Of a stretch of DNA of 42,636 nt, positions 13,681 to 22,953 are shown piece by piece; the first letter of the stretch is position 1, and every line of letters begins with the position of its first letter. The DNA comes from Clostridia bacterium. Its GTDB lineage: Bacteria > Bacillota_A > Clostridia > Oscillospirales > QAKW01. The stretch covers positions 1 through 42,636 of the forward strand of contig JAFQKO010000018.1 in the NCBI GenBank assembly GCA_017396865.1. Direction: 5' to 3'. The notes under the pieces are model-generated. The model ran no database searches. It was not told the origin of the DNA and saw nothing but the letters and a program-made list of their open reading frames with translations. Position numbers and translations under genes: made by a program.

Positions 13681-14877
13681 TCAGCGAGAGATAACCTCCA
13701 GAGTCTGGCGAGCGATGGCCAGCTCCTCGTTGGTGGGAACAACGCAGATCTTCACGGCTGCATCATCGGTGCTGACCACACGGGGCTCGCCGCTTCTCTC
13801 TGCGTTCTTGGCCGCATCCAGCTTCGCGCCGAGGAAGGCAAGGGGAGCAGCGATCTGCTCGCGCAGCTGCACGTTGTTCTCGCCGATACCTGCGGTAAAG
13901 ACGATGGCATCCACGCCGCCCATGGCAGCCGCATAGGAGCCGACGTACTTGGTGACCTGATAGCAGAACATATCCAGAGCCAGCTTGCAGCGCTCATTGC
14001 CCTCGGCTGCGCCTGCGGTGAGGTCACGGAAGTCGTTGGAAACGCCGCTGACGCCCAGCGCACCGCTCTTCTTATTCATCAGGTTGCTCATCTCATCGGG
14101 GGTCTGACCCTCTTTATTCATGATGTACATAGCAACGGCGGGATCGATATCGCCGCAGCGGGTACCCATCATAACGCCTGCCAGGGGGGTGAAGCCCATG
14201 GAGGTATCCACGCACCGACCGCCCTTAACAGCGGTGATGGAGGAGCCGTTGCCCAGATGGCAGGTAACGATCTTCAGATCCTTGATATCCTTACCCAGCA
14301 GCTTGGCGCACTCGCCTGCAACAAAGCCATGGGAGGTGCCGTGGGCACCGAAACGGCGGATGCCGTACTTCTCATAGTACTCATAGGGGATGGGATAGAT
14401 GGCAGCGGTCTTGGGCATGCCGTAATGGAAGGCGGTATCGTAAACGGTAACCTGCGGCACGTCCTTACCCATAACCTCCATGCAAGCACGGATGCCGGTG
14501 ACGGCTGCGGGATTATGCAGGGGAGCAAACTCGGTGAGACCCTCGAGGGTATCCACCTTTGCATCGTCCATCAGGGTTGCCTCAACGAATACCTCGCCGC
14601 CGTTCACCACACGGTGGCCGACAGCCGAGATCTCGGCAACGTCCTTGATCACGCCCCACTTGGCGTCGGTCAGGTGCTGCAGAACCAGCTTAATGGCCTC
14701 GGAATGGTTGGGCATGGGATATTCCATCTCCAGCGTGCCTGCATCCACGGAATGCTTGAACACCCCGTCCAGACCGATACGGTCGCAAAGACCCTTTGCC
14801 AAAACGCTCTCGTTCTCCATATCGATCAGCTGATACTTCAGCGAGGACCTGCCTGCATTGATAACCAAAATTTTCAT
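13681..14877 (-). CDS. ackA: Acetate kinase
   Basis: This 398-residue enzyme interconverts acetyl phosphate plus ADP with acetate plus ATP, the energy-yielding step of acetate fermentation. It has the full ASKHA fold: GHRVVNGGE (substrate Arg), TVYDTAFH (catalytic Asp), HLGNGSS, MGTRCGDIDP (catalytic Arg), TAGIGENN and PTNEE (metal Glu). One oddity: the N-terminal phosphate motif reads NAGRSSLKY, with Arg at the usual Ser10 position (AGG in place of AGC/AGT). ATG 14877 follows AAAGGAG; a promoter lies at 14924-14952. The usual partner phosphotransacetylase gene (pta) is not adjacent here. It diverges from tmcAL, which itself consumes acetate. Confidence 0.96.
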   Translation of the reverse strand: MKILVINAGRSSLKYQLIDMENESVLAKGLCDRIGLDGVFKHSVDAGTLEMEYPMPNHSEAIKLVLQHLTDAKWGVIKDVAEISAVGHRVVNGGEVFVEATLMDDAKVDTLEGLTEFAPLHNPAAVTGIRACMEVMGKDVPQVTVYDTAFHYGMPKTAAIYPIPYEYYEKYGIRRFGAHGTSHGFVAGECAKLLGKDIKDLKIVTCHLGNGSSITAVKGGRCVDTSMGFTPLAGVMMGTRCGDIDPAVAMYIMNKEGQTPDEMSNLMNKKSGALGVSGVSNDFRDLTAGAAEGNERCKLALDMFCYQVTKYVGSYAAAMGGVDAIVFTAGIGENNVQLREQIAAPLAFLGAKLDAAKNAERSGEPRVVSTDDAAVKICVVPTNEELAIARQTLEVISR

Positions 14878-14923
14878 TGTGTATTCCACTCCTTTAAAAA
14901 AGTCTTTTATTTTCCAATAAAAT

Positions 14924-14952
14924 ATTATATAATATGTAAAAGAAAGTTTCAA
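14924..14952 (-). promoter_or_regulatory. Sigma-A promoter for ackA
   Basis: On the minus strand, TTGAAA (14947-14952) and TATAAT (14924-14929) are spaced by 17 bases. Confidence 0.75.
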
Positions 14953-15006
14953 CTGTTAATTTGACCAAATTTTCAACGGTAATTATCGGTAAAGGAGGCA
15001 GGTCGT

Positions 15007-16131
15007 TTGATCTACGCGGTCATCAGTGAATTCAATCCCTTCCACAACGGGCACCGCTATCTGCTCTCTCGGCTGCCCCATGCAGACGAGGACTACACCG
15101 TATGCATCATGAGCGGAAGCTTTGTGCAACGGGGTGAGCCCGCCGCCTACGATAAATGGGCGCGCGCCGCGGCGGCGATCCGCGGCGGTGCCGATCTTGT
15201 TCTGGAGCTGCCGCTCCCCTACACCCTTTCGGACGGCGATCGCTTCGCCGCCAAGGGGGTGGAGCTGGCGGCCGCCCTCGGCCAAGCGGTAACCCTCGCC
15301 TTCGGCACCGAATGCAGCGACCTTACGGGCTTAGAGCGGATCGCCGCCCTTCGCGAAGAGGACTTGGCCGAGCCGATCCGTGCCCGATTGGAGCAGGGGC
15401 TTTCCTACGGTGCCGCCCGTCAGGCGGCGGTGGCAGACCTTCTGCCGCAGGAGAGCGCCCTTTTGCAGACCCCCAACAACCTTTTGGCCTGCGGCTACAT
15501 CCGCGCCTGCCTGCAGCGCAAGCTGCCCTATTGCGGCATCCAACGCACCACGGTGCACGACGGTGCGCCCGCAGGCGACCATTGCTCCGCCTCCTACGTA
15601 CGCGCCCATCCCGAGGAATTCGACCGCTACTGTCCCTTCCCGCAGGGCGCACGGCTGGACGCCGTTCGGGCGGAGAGCGGCATCCGCACCCTCTTGGCCA
15701 CCCGCACCGCCGAGGAGCTGCGGTGCTGCGCCAACATCTCGGAGGGGCTGGAAAACCGCATCCTGACCGCCCTGCAGCAGACCGAAGGGCTTCAGGATCT
15801 CTACGACACCGTTAAAACCAAGCGTTATTCCCACGCCAAGCTGCGCCGTGCCATCATGAGCGGTGCTCTTGGCCTGCCGCGTGCATTACCGAGCGCCCCA
15901 GCGCCCTATCTGCGGGCTTTGGCCTTCGGGCCCCGCGGCACCGCCCTTTTGCGCAGTCTGCGCAAAACCGCCCTGCTCCCCCTTTGTCAATCGGGCAGAG
16001 AATGCGAGCAGGCCAACCCCGCCTTCTTCACCATCGAGCGGCGGGCGACCGATCTGCGCAACAGCTGGTCGGAGCAGCCGCTGCCCATCGGCGAGGATTA
16101 TCGAAAAGGAGCTATTTATGTCACTGATTGA
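15007..16131 (+). CDS. tmcAL: tRNA(Met) cytidine acetate ligase (TmcAL)
   Basis: TmcAL activates acetate with ATP and transfers it to C34 of elongator tRNA-Met, making N4-acetylcytidine for accurate AUG decoding. The 374-residue protein begins with the nucleotidyltransferase HxGH motif in FNPFHNGH (9-16). It continues with IMSGSFVQRGEPA and GGADLVLELP, both diagnostic of this family (formerly YlbM/DUF795). It starts with TTG 15007, 8 bases after AAAGGAGG; no better start exists. It overlaps the ABC ATPase start by 14 bases, so it is co-translated with a transporter. Its divergent neighbour ackA makes acetate, a sensible metabolic pairing. It is cytoplasmic. Confidence 0.93.
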   Translation: MIYAVISEFNPFHNGHRYLLSRLPHADEDYTVCIMSGSFVQRGEPAAYDKWARAAAAIRGGADLVLELPLPYTLSDGDRFAAKGVELAAALGQAVTLAFGTECSDLTGLERIAALREEDLAEPIRARLEQGLSYGAARQAAVADLLPQESALLQTPNNLLACGYIRACLQRKLPYCGIQRTTVHDGAPAGDHCSASYVRAHPEEFDRYCPFPQGARLDAVRAESGIRTLLATRTAEELRCCANISEGLENRILTALQQTEGLQDLYDTVKTKRYSHAKLRRAIMSGALGLPRALPSAPAPYLRALAFGPRGTALLRSLRKTALLPLCQSGRECEQANPAFFTIERRATDLRNSWSEQPLPIGEDYRKGAIYVTD

Positions 16132-16819
16132 GCTTAAAAACGTCAGCAAGATCTACCCCACCGGCGGCGAGCCCGTTCGGGCGGTGGACAACATCAGCCT
16201 GCAGATCGAAAAGGGAGAATTCTGCGTGGTGGTCGGCACCTCGGGTGCGGGCAAAACCACCCTGCTCAATATGCTGGGCGGCATGGATCGCTGCACCGAG
16301 GGTGAGATTCGGATCGACGGCAAGAACATCGCCGCCTACACCCCGCGCAAGCTGACCGCCTTTCGGCGGCACGAGGTGGGCTTTGTTTTCCAATTCTACA
16401 ACCTGATCGGCAATCTGACCGCCTTAGAGAACGTGGAGCTGGCCGCCCAGATCTGCAAGGAGCCGAAGGATGCGGCCGCCGTTCTGGAATCGGTGGGGCT
16501 GAAGGATCGCATGGGCAACTTCCCCGCTCAGCTTTCGGGCGGCGAGCAGCAGCGGGTGGCCATCGCCCGTGCCGTTGCCAAGAATCCCACCCTGCTGCTC
16601 TGCGACGAGCCCACCGGTGCGCTGGACTACAAAACCGGCAAGGCCATCCTCAAGCTGCTGCACACCATCTGCAAGGAGCAGGGGGTTTGCGTTGTCGTGA
16701 TCACCCATAACCAGGCCATCAAGCCGATGGCCGACCGTGTGATCACCATCAAGAGCGGCAGGATCGAATCGGAGGAGCGCAACGCCGCGCCCCGCCCCAT
16801 TGAGGAACTGGAATGGTAA
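16118..16819 (+). CDS. ABC transporter ATP-binding protein, MacB/LolD type
   Basis: This 233-residue ATPase powers the FtsX-type permease encoded next. Walker [10 protein letters not shown] (40-48), Q-loop FQFYNL, signature LSGGEQQR (139-146), Walker B LLLCDEP (159-165) and the H-loop His (197) are intact. The sequence follows the Type VII/MacB pattern rather than nutrient importers. ATG 16118 overlaps tmcAL and has AAAAGGAG in front. The permease ATG overlaps its last codons. It is peripheral on the inner face of the membrane. The likely role is mechanotransmission, lipoprotein/peptide export or antimicrobial resistance; the substrate is unknown. Confidence 0.95.
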   Translation: MSLIELKNVSKIYPTGGEPVRAVDNISLQIEKGEFCVVVGTSGAGKTTLLNMLGGMDRCTEGEIRIDGKNIAAYTPRKLTAFRRHEVGFVFQFYNLIGNLTALENVELAAQICKEPKDAAAVLESVGLKDRMGNFPAQLSGGEQQRVAIARAVAKNPTLLLCDEPTGALDYKTGKAILKLLHTICKEQGVCVVVITHNQAIKPMADRVITIKSGRIESEERNAAPRPIEELEW

Positions 16820-19269
16820 AGCTGATTTTGAAAAACGTGCGTCGGGAGATCCGCGCAAGCCGCCCCCGCTACCTCGCCCTGCTGGCGATCTTTGCGCTGG
16901 GGGTTGGCTTTTTTGCCGGCCTCAACGTAACTACATACGACATGGAAACCACGGTAGACGCCTATTTTGATCGGCAGCAATTTCAAGACCTGCGGCTGAT
17001 CTCGGAGGTGGGCTTTACCGAAGGGGAGCTTTCTCTGCTGCGGGCAGAAAAGGAGATCGCCAAAGCCGACGGCTTTCATGCCGCCGACGCCCTTGCCGAC
17101 AGCAAGGACGGCACCCACAACGTCAAGATCCTCTCCCTCTCGGATCAAGTGGACCTGCCGGAGCTGACCGAAGGGCGGATGCCCCAAGCGCCGAATGAAT
17201 GTTTGATGGACATGGGCGCTTTGGGCAAAAAGACCCCCGCCCTCGGAGAGACCCTTACTCTCAGCCCCGCCAACGGCCAAGCGACCCTTGACACCCTTTC
17301 GCCCCAAACCTTCACGGTGGTGGGCTACGCCAACTCCCCCGCCTATCTTTCCTTCCAGCGGGGCAGCTCCACCCTCGGCGACGGCGAGACCGATTTTTTT
17401 ATTCTGGTCAATCGGGATGCCTTTGCCTCCCCCGTCTACACCGAGGTCTGCGTTACCGTTGAGGGTGCAGAAGCCCTCAACTGCTACGGCGACGACTACG
17501 CCGACCTGATCGACACCGCAGAAACACGGCTGGGCGAAAGCACGGTACGCACCCTTCAGCAGCAGCGGGCAAGCAAGCAGCTTGCAGCGCTGAGCGGAGA
17601 TCCCAACGCCACCGCCGAGCCGCCTGCATGGTATTTTTTAGACCGCACCCTCAACGCCGGTGCCGAAGGCTTTCATCAGGACGCCCAACGGATCGGCAAC
17701 ATCGCGCGGGTATTCCCCTTGCTCTTCTTTTTGGTGGCGGCCCTGGTCTGCATGACCACCATGACCCGCATGGTGGACGAGCAGCGCACCCAGATCGGCA
17801 CCCTCAAGGCGCTGGGCTTCGGCAAGACCCCCATCGCCGCGCAATTTCTGCTCTACGCAGGCTCGGCCTGCCTGATCGGCGGCACCTTGGGGATCTGCAT
17901 CGGCTTTCAGGTTTTGCCCCGCGCCATCTGGGCGGCCTACAACATTATGTATGCACTGCCCGCCCTGCAATGCGCCTTCCATTGGGGCTATGCCCTTGCC
18001 TCTCTCGCACCGGCGCTGGCGCTCTCCTGCGGTATCACCTGGCTGACCGCCCTGAAATACCTGCGCAGCACCGCCGCGGCATTGATGCGCCCCGCCGCCC
18101 CCAAAAGCGGCAAGAAGGTGCTTTTGGAGCGGATCTCGCCCCTCTGGAAGCGGCTGAGCTTCACCTCCAAGGTGACGGTACGCAACCTTTTCCGCTATAA
18201 AAAGCGGTTCTTTATGACGGTGATCGGCATCGGCGGCTGTACCGCCCTGCTGCTGACCGGCTTCGGGCTGCGGGATTCCATCTTGGGGATCGTGCCCACC
18301 CAATACGAGGAGATCTACCACTACGATATGGAGGTGACCCTCGCCGCCGACACCCCCGCCGCGCGGGCGGCGCTGGCCAAGGAGGGCAACACCCTTTTAC
18401 ACTACACCCAAGTAAACCTGACCGCCGACGGCGACAACGGCTCGCCGCTGGATTGCTATGCCTTCATTCCCGAGGACCCCGCCCTTTTGGAGGAGCTGAT
18501 CACCCTGCGCAGCCGCACCGACGGCACCGCCCTGCACCTGAGCGACGGGGGCGTGATCGTCAGCGAAAAGCTGGCCACCCGCTACAACCTCAAGGTGGGC
18601 GACCGCCTCAGCCTGCAAAGGAGCGAAACCGAGCACGCCGAGGCCAAGATCCTCGGCATCACCGAGCACTACGTTTTCAACTACGTCTATTGCACCCCCG
18701 CCGTTTACGAGCAGCTTTTCGGCACAGTGCCGCCTGCCCTCAACTGCCTGATGACGGTGGAGGGCGATCCTGTTGCCGCCTCCGAGCGGCTGCTGGAGCA
18801 AGAGGAGATCACCGCGATCAGCCGTACCGAGGATATGCTCAATAATTTCAACAAGATCTTCGGCAGCCTGAATTTAGTGGTCTACGTTTTGATCATCTGC
18901 GCCTCTCTGCTGGCCTTCATCGTTCTTTACAACCTGACCAACATCAACATCACCGAGCGCAATCGGGAGCTGGCCACCCTCAAGGTGCTGGGCTTTTTCG
19001 ATCGGGAAACCGATGCCTATCTCTACCGCGAGAATATCATTCTCACCCTCATCGGCTGCGGGGTCGGTCTCTTCCTCGGCATCTTCCTCCATCGGTTTGT
19101 TATCGTGACCGCCGAGGTGGATATGGTGATGTTCACCCGCAGCATCACACCGCTGAGCTTCATCCTCAGCGCGGTGCTGACCTTTGTATTTGCGGCGTTC
19201 GTAAATTTCGTGATGCATTTTCGGCTGAAAAAGATCGATATGACCGAAAGCCTGAAGTCGGTTGAATAA
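16813..19269 (+). CDS. FtsX-type ABC transporter permease
   Basis: This 818-residue membrane protein has a duplicated FtsX layout. An N-terminal helix (about 18-38) and a first extracellular MacB-PCD-like domain precede a helix bundle (about 296-410). A further anchor lies near residue 465 (FFMTVIGIGGCTALLLTGF). A second extracellular domain follows, then three C-terminal helices (about 690-810). The LKALGFGK and LKVLGFFDRE segments after helix pairs are coupling-helix signatures. Such large two-domain permeases pair with MacB-like ATPases and often handle peptides or lipoproteins. Its start overlaps the ATPase stop (ATGGTAA), so stoichiometry is translationally coupled. The GC-rich codon use matches the core genome. 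Confidence 0.93.
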   Translation: MVKLILKNVRREIRASRPRYLALLAIFALGVGFFAGLNVTTYDMETTVDAYFDRQQFQDLRLISEVGFTEGELSLLRAEKEIAKADGFHAADALADSKDGTHNVKILSLSDQVDLPELTEGRMPQAPNECLMDMGALGKKTPALGETLTLSPANGQATLDTLSPQTFTVVGYANSPAYLSFQRGSSTLGDGETDFFILVNRDAFASPVYTEVCVTVEGAEALNCYGDDYADLIDTAETRLGESTVRTLQQQRASKQLAALSGDPNATAEPPAWYFLDRTLNAGAEGFHQDAQRIGNIARVFPLLFFLVAALVCMTTMTRMVDEQRTQIGTLKALGFGKTPIAAQFLLYAGSACLIGGTLGICIGFQVLPRAIWAAYNIMYALPALQCAFHWGYALASLAPALALSCGITWLTALKYLRSTAAALMRPAAPKSGKKVLLERISPLWKRLSFTSKVTVRNLFRYKKRFFMTVIGIGGCTALLLTGFGLRDSILGIVPTQYEEIYHYDMEVTLAADTPAARAALAKEGNTLLHYTQVNLTADGDNGSPLDCYAFIPEDPALLEELITLRSRTDGTALHLSDGGVIVSEKLATRYNLKVGDRLSLQRSETEHAEAKILGITEHYVFNYVYCTPAVYEQLFGTVPPALNCLMTVEGDPVAASERLLEQEEITAISRTEDMLNNFNKIFGSLNLVVYVLIICASLLAFIVLYNLTNINITERNRELATLKVLGFFDRETDAYLYRENIILTLIGCGVGLFLGIFLHRFVIVTAEVDMVMFTRSITPLSFILSAVLTFVFAAFVNFVMHFRLKKIDMTESLKSVE

Positions 19270-19273
19270 ACTG

Positions 19274-19302
19274 TTGTAAATCGGTCGACTATATGATATA
19301 AT
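19274..19302 (+). promoter_or_regulatory. Sigma-A promoter for RNase J
   Basis: TTGTAA (19274-19279) and TATAAT (19297-19302) are spaced by 17 bases, starting 4 bases after the permease stop. Confidence 0.75.
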
Positions 19303-19308
19303 TAAGTA

Positions 19309-19427
19309 TAAATGTGTATTTTTCAGGCTTATGCCTTTGATTAAAAACGCTTTCGGAACGCCTCGAAAGCTTCACCATCCCCCCTTTGTAAGGGGTCGTT
19401 ATACTAATGCCATGAAAGGAGTTTTAA
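19309..19427 (+). promoter_or_regulatory. Structured 5' leader of RNase J
   Basis: The roughly 119-base untranslated leader contains GCTTTCG/CGAAAGC (19349-19370) and CCCCTT/AAGGGG (19381-19395) hairpins ahead of the AAAGGAG ribosome site (19415-19421). Neither is followed by a T-run. They could stabilise the transcript or serve as cleavage sites for autoregulation; that is inference. Confidence 0.4.
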
Positions 19428-21413
19428 ATGGAAAAAACGAAAAAAGAAACCCGTGAACGGGCAAGCGCGCGCAAGGCGAAAAAGATGAGCCGCGTGAAGA
19501 CCCTTTCCTTAGAAGATATTTTGAACGGCACCGATCTGATCCAAGCCGCCGGCGGAAAGCGCGGTACGGTGGTTGCGGGCGAGAGCATCGCCCTGCAGCA
19601 AAAGGAGGCCAAGAAGGCGGCGAAAGCCCCTGCAGCCAAGGCTGCCCCCAAGAAAAAAACGGAAGCCCCCGCTAAGAAGAAGGCGGCGGAAAAGCCCGCC
19701 AAAAAGCTGATCGAGAAAGCCCCCGCCGAAAAGGCACCCGCCAAGCGCGGCAGAAAGGGCAAGCTGAAGATCATCCCCTTGGGCGGTCTTGATGAGATCG
19801 GCAAGAACATGACCGTTTTTGAATACGGCGACGATATCATCATCGTGGACTGCGGCCTGGCCTTCCCCGATGCCGATATGATGGGCGTGGATCTTGTGAT
19901 CCCCGACATCGCCTATCTGCGCAGCAACTTTAAAAAGATCCGCGGCATCTTCTTGACCCACGGGCATGAGGACCACATCGGCTCGCTGCCCTATATTTTA
20001 AAAGAAATCAACGTACCGGTCTACGGCAACAAGCTGACCCTCGGCTTGGTGCGGCGCAAGCTGGTGGAGCACCGCATGGACAAATCCGCCATGCTGATCG
20101 AGACCCAAAACGGCTCGGTCATCGAGCGGGGCTGCTTCACGGTGGAGTTCATCAAGGTGAACCATTCCATCCCCGATGCATCGGGCTTTGCCATCAAGAC
20201 TCCGGTGGGCACCATTCTGCACACCGGCGACTTTAAGATCGACACCACCCCTATCCACGGCCGACCCATCGACCTCGCCCGCATCGGCGAGCTGGGCAAG
20301 GAGGGCGTTTTACTGCTGATGGCCGATTCCACCAATGCGGAGCGGCCGGGCTTTGCCGCCTCCGAAAAGAAGGTGGGCAAGGCGCTGCTGCAGATCTTCG
20401 AATCCTCCCAGGAGAAGCGGATCATCGTGGCCTCCTTCGCCTCCAACGTTCACCGCATCCAGCAGATCATAGATGCGGCGGTGAAATTCGGCCGCAAGGT
20501 GGCCGCCTCGGGCCGCTCGATGGAGAGCGTCATCGCGGTGGCGCAGGAGCTGGGCTATCTTAAGATGCCCAAGGGCACCCTGATCCCGCTGGAGCAGGTG
20601 CAAAGCTTCCCGCCCCAAAAGGTCTGCCTCATCACAACCGGCTCCCAAGGCGAGCCGATGAGCGCCCTCTATCGGATGGCCTTTTCCGACCATCGCACCA
20701 TCACCGTGAACCAAAACGATCTCATCATCATCTCCGCCTCCCCCATCCCCGGCAATGAGCTGCTGGTCAGCCGCGTTGTCAATGAGCTGGAAAAGCTGGG
20801 TGCCACGGTGGTGGACAATAAAATGGCCGACGTGCACGTTTCCGGCCACGCCTGCCAGGAGGAGCTGAAGCTGATCTTGGGCCTGGTGAAGCCCAAATTC
20901 TTCATGCCTGTGCACGGTGAATTCCGCCATCTGGCGGCCAACGCCCGCTTGGCGGCAGAAACCGGCATGGGCGAGGATCAGATCATCCTCTCCGCCATCG
21001 GCAACGTGCTGGAGCTGACCGAAAAGAGCGCCAAGCTCAACGGTACGGTGCAATCGGGCCAGGTAATGGTGGACGGCATCGGCGTCGGCGACGTGGGCAA
21101 CATCGTTTTGCGGGATCGCCGCATCCTCTCTCAGGAGGGCATCATCATCGTTGTGGCCGCCATCGACCAAAAAACCAAAACGGTAGTCAGCGGGCCCGAC
21201 ATCGTTTCCCGCGGCTTCATCTACGTGCGGGAAAACGAGGATCTGATAGAGCAGGCCCAAGGCGTGGTAGCCGAGGCACTCAAAAAGAGCCTCTCCAAAG
21301 GCAACCCCGATTGGAGCACCCTCAAGGGGGATATGCGGGACGCGCTTGCTCACTATATCTCTTCCAAAACCAAACGCCAACCGATGATTATCCCCATCAT
21401 CATGGATTGTTAA
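19428..21413 (+). CDS. rnj: Ribonuclease J with basic N-terminal extension
   Basis: RNase J is a 5'-to-3' exo- and endoribonuclease central to Gram-positive mRNA decay and rRNA maturation. The 661-residue protein contains the MBL/beta-CASP core from about residue 113. The catalytic zinc motif is HGHEDH (178-183), with HTGDFKID, the DSTNAERPG beta-CASP block, SGHACQEEL and PVHGEFRHL following. Residues 1-110 form an unusual extension rich in Lys and Ala (PAKKKAAEKPAKK-like), histone-H1-like, and absent from the about 555-residue B. subtilis enzyme. It could bind RNA or a partner of the degradosome. ATG 19428 follows AAAGGAG. It is monocistronic, with promoter 19274-19302 and terminator 21490-21524. 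Confidence 0.93.
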   Translation: MEKTKKETRERASARKAKKMSRVKTLSLEDILNGTDLIQAAGGKRGTVVAGESIALQQKEAKKAAKAPAAKAAPKKKTEAPAKKKAAEKPAKKLIEKAPAEKAPAKRGRKGKLKIIPLGGLDEIGKNMTVFEYGDDIIIVDCGLAFPDADMMGVDLVIPDIAYLRSNFKKIRGIFLTHGHEDHIGSLPYILKEINVPVYGNKLTLGLVRRKLVEHRMDKSAMLIETQNGSVIERGCFTVEFIKVNHSIPDASGFAIKTPVGTILHTGDFKIDTTPIHGRPIDLARIGELGKEGVLLLMADSTNAERPGFAASEKKVGKALLQIFESSQEKRIIVASFASNVHRIQQIIDAAVKFGRKVAASGRSMESVIAVAQELGYLKMPKGTLIPLEQVQSFPPQKVCLITTGSQGEPMSALYRMAFSDHRTITVNQNDLIIISASPIPGNELLVSRVVNELEKLGATVVDNKMADVHVSGHACQEELKLILGLVKPKFFMPVHGEFRHLAANARLAAETGMGEDQIILSAIGNVLELTEKSAKLNGTVQSGQVMVDGIGVGDVGNIVLRDRRILSQEGIIIVVAAIDQKTKTVVSGPDIVSRGFIYVRENEDLIEQAQGVVAEALKKSLSKGNPDWSTLKGDMRDALAHYISSKTKRQPMIIPIIMDC

Positions 21414-21489
21414 TTAAGGGGATGTAAAAATTGCCCGAACCGCAAAGGGCAAGAAAACAACAAATACAACCAAGTCTTGATGTTGACAA

Positions 21490-21524
21490 AAAAGGAGCTG
21501 TAAATTTTTTTACAGCTCCTTTTC
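21490..21524 (+). terminator. RNase J terminator
   Basis: The perfect 14-bp stem AAAGGAGCTGTAAA/TTTACAGCTCCTTT is followed by a T-rich tail, about 80 bases past the RNase J stop. The remainder of 21414-21597 holds no gene apart from the MATE promoter. Confidence 0.85.
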
Positions 21525-21536
21525 TTTCGAAAACTC

Positions 21537-21564
21537 TTGAAAAACCGTGCGTGTATGATAAAAT
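21537..21564 (+). promoter_or_regulatory. Sigma-A promoter for the MATE gene
   Basis: TTGAAA (21537-21542) and TAAAAT (21559-21564) are spaced by 16 bases. Confidence 0.55.
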
Positions 21565-21597
21565 AAAAGCAGCTTTTAAAAAAGAGGTGCCGATTTC

Positions 21598-22947
21598 ATG
21601 CGTTGGATCACCAAGGAAAAGTCCTTCTATAAAACCATTCTCACCCTGGCCATTCCCATCGCCTTGCAGCATTTGGTTTCGTTTTTAGTCACCTTTGCCG
21701 ATAACGTGATGGTCGGGCAACTGGGAGATTCTGCCGTTTCGGGCATTTACCTCGGCGGGCAGATCCAATTTCTGCTGCAGCAGCTGATCGTTGGCATGGG
21801 CAGTGCCCTGCTGATCCTCACTGCCCAATATTGGGGCAAAAAGGAGATGGAGCCCATTCGGCGGCTGCTGGGGTTGGTTTTGCGGATCGGCGGCGTAGCG
21901 GCGCTGGGGCTGACCGCCCTTTCGCTGACGATGCCGCACCGGATCCTCTCCCTCTTCAGCAACGAGGTCGGTGCGCTGGAGGATGGCGTCGCCTATCTGC
22001 GGATCCTTTCGGTCAGCTTTCTCTTCTATGCGATCTCCCAAATCCTCACCTTCGCCATGCGCGGCGTGGAAAATGCCCGCATCGGCGCCTATGCCGCAGG
22101 CGCGACCCTCGCCACCAACGTGCTTTTGAACTATCTGCTGATCTTCGGCATCGGCATCTTCCCCAAGCTGGGGGTACGCGGGGCGGCGCTGGCCACCCTC
22201 ATCGCCCGCATGGTGGAATGCAGCATTCTGCTCTTTTACGTATTTCGCATCGACCGCAAGCTGAAGATGACGCTGCGCGCCGTTTTCCGCCCCGCAGGCA
22301 CGATGCTGAAGCAATATCTGCGCTACGGCCTGCCTGTTATCGCGGGCGACATGGTATGGGCGATCAACATCCTCTGCCAAGGCGGCATCATGGGCCACTT
22401 CAACGAAGAGGTAATGACCGCCGTCAGCATTACCAATACCCTCAACAACCTGATCTACGTTTGGCTGAACGGACTTTGGGGCGGCGTTTCGGTGCTGATC
22501 GGCAAGACCATCGGCGAAGGCAAGCGGGAAACGGTGAAGGAATACGCCCGCACCTGCCAGCTCCTGTTCCTTGGGATCGGGCTGCTCTCGGGCGGGCTGA
22601 TCTTCTCCTGCCGCGGCCTTTTCATCGGCCTTTACCGCGGAATCAGCACCCAAGCGGCCTCCACCGCCCTGCAGCTCACCGCGGTGCTCTCGGTGACCAT
22701 CATCGGCACCTGCTACCAAGCCTGCTGTCTCGGTGCGCTGGTCAAGGCGGGCGGCGATACCTCCTTTGTCTTTAAAAACGACAGTATTTTCGTCTTTCTC
22801 GTGGTATTGCCCTCGGCCTTCTTGACCGCCTATTTCGGGCTGCCGGTCTGGGTGGTATTCCTCTGCCTGAAGTGTGATCAGATCCTCAAATGTGCGGTGG
22901 CGGTGGTGAAGGTCAACCGCTTCCGATGGATCAAGCGCCTCGGCTGA
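21598..22947 (+). CDS. MATE-family multidrug/cation exporter
   Basis: This 449-residue protein has about 12 hydrophobic helices in two MatE repeats (about 17-178 and 238-400). It carries family-typical segments such as LVSFLVTFADNVMVGQLGD near the N-terminus and ENARIGAYAAGATLATNVLLN. MATE carriers export cationic drugs or metabolites using Na+ or H+ gradients; the substrate here is unknown. ATG 21598 follows AGAGGTG. It has its own promoter after the RNase J terminator. It ends 6 bases before the convergent YlmC/YmxH gene and no terminator separates them. Confidence 0.93.
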   Translation: MRWITKEKSFYKTILTLAIPIALQHLVSFLVTFADNVMVGQLGDSAVSGIYLGGQIQFLLQQLIVGMGSALLILTAQYWGKKEMEPIRRLLGLVLRIGGVAALGLTALSLTMPHRILSLFSNEVGALEDGVAYLRILSVSFLFYAISQILTFAMRGVENARIGAYAAGATLATNVLLNYLLIFGIGIFPKLGVRGAALATLIARMVECSILLFYVFRIDRKLKMTLRAVFRPAGTMLKQYLRYGLPVIAGDMVWAINILCQGGIMGHFNEEVMTAVSITNTLNNLIYVWLNGLWGGVSVLIGKTIGEGKRETVKEYARTCQLLFLGIGLLSGGLIFSCRGLFIGLYRGISTQAASTALQLTAVLSVTIIGTCYQACCLGALVKAGGDTSFVFKNDSIFVFLVVLPSAFLTAYFGLPVWVVFLCLKCDQILKCAVAVVKVNRFRWIKRLG

Positions 22948-22953
22948 GCCACT

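Noticed and set aside
14961..14989. Promoter for tmcAL (TTGACC, 17 bases, TATCGG)
   Set aside because: The -10 is poor and transcription would start inside the ribosome site, so the true promoter is uncertain.
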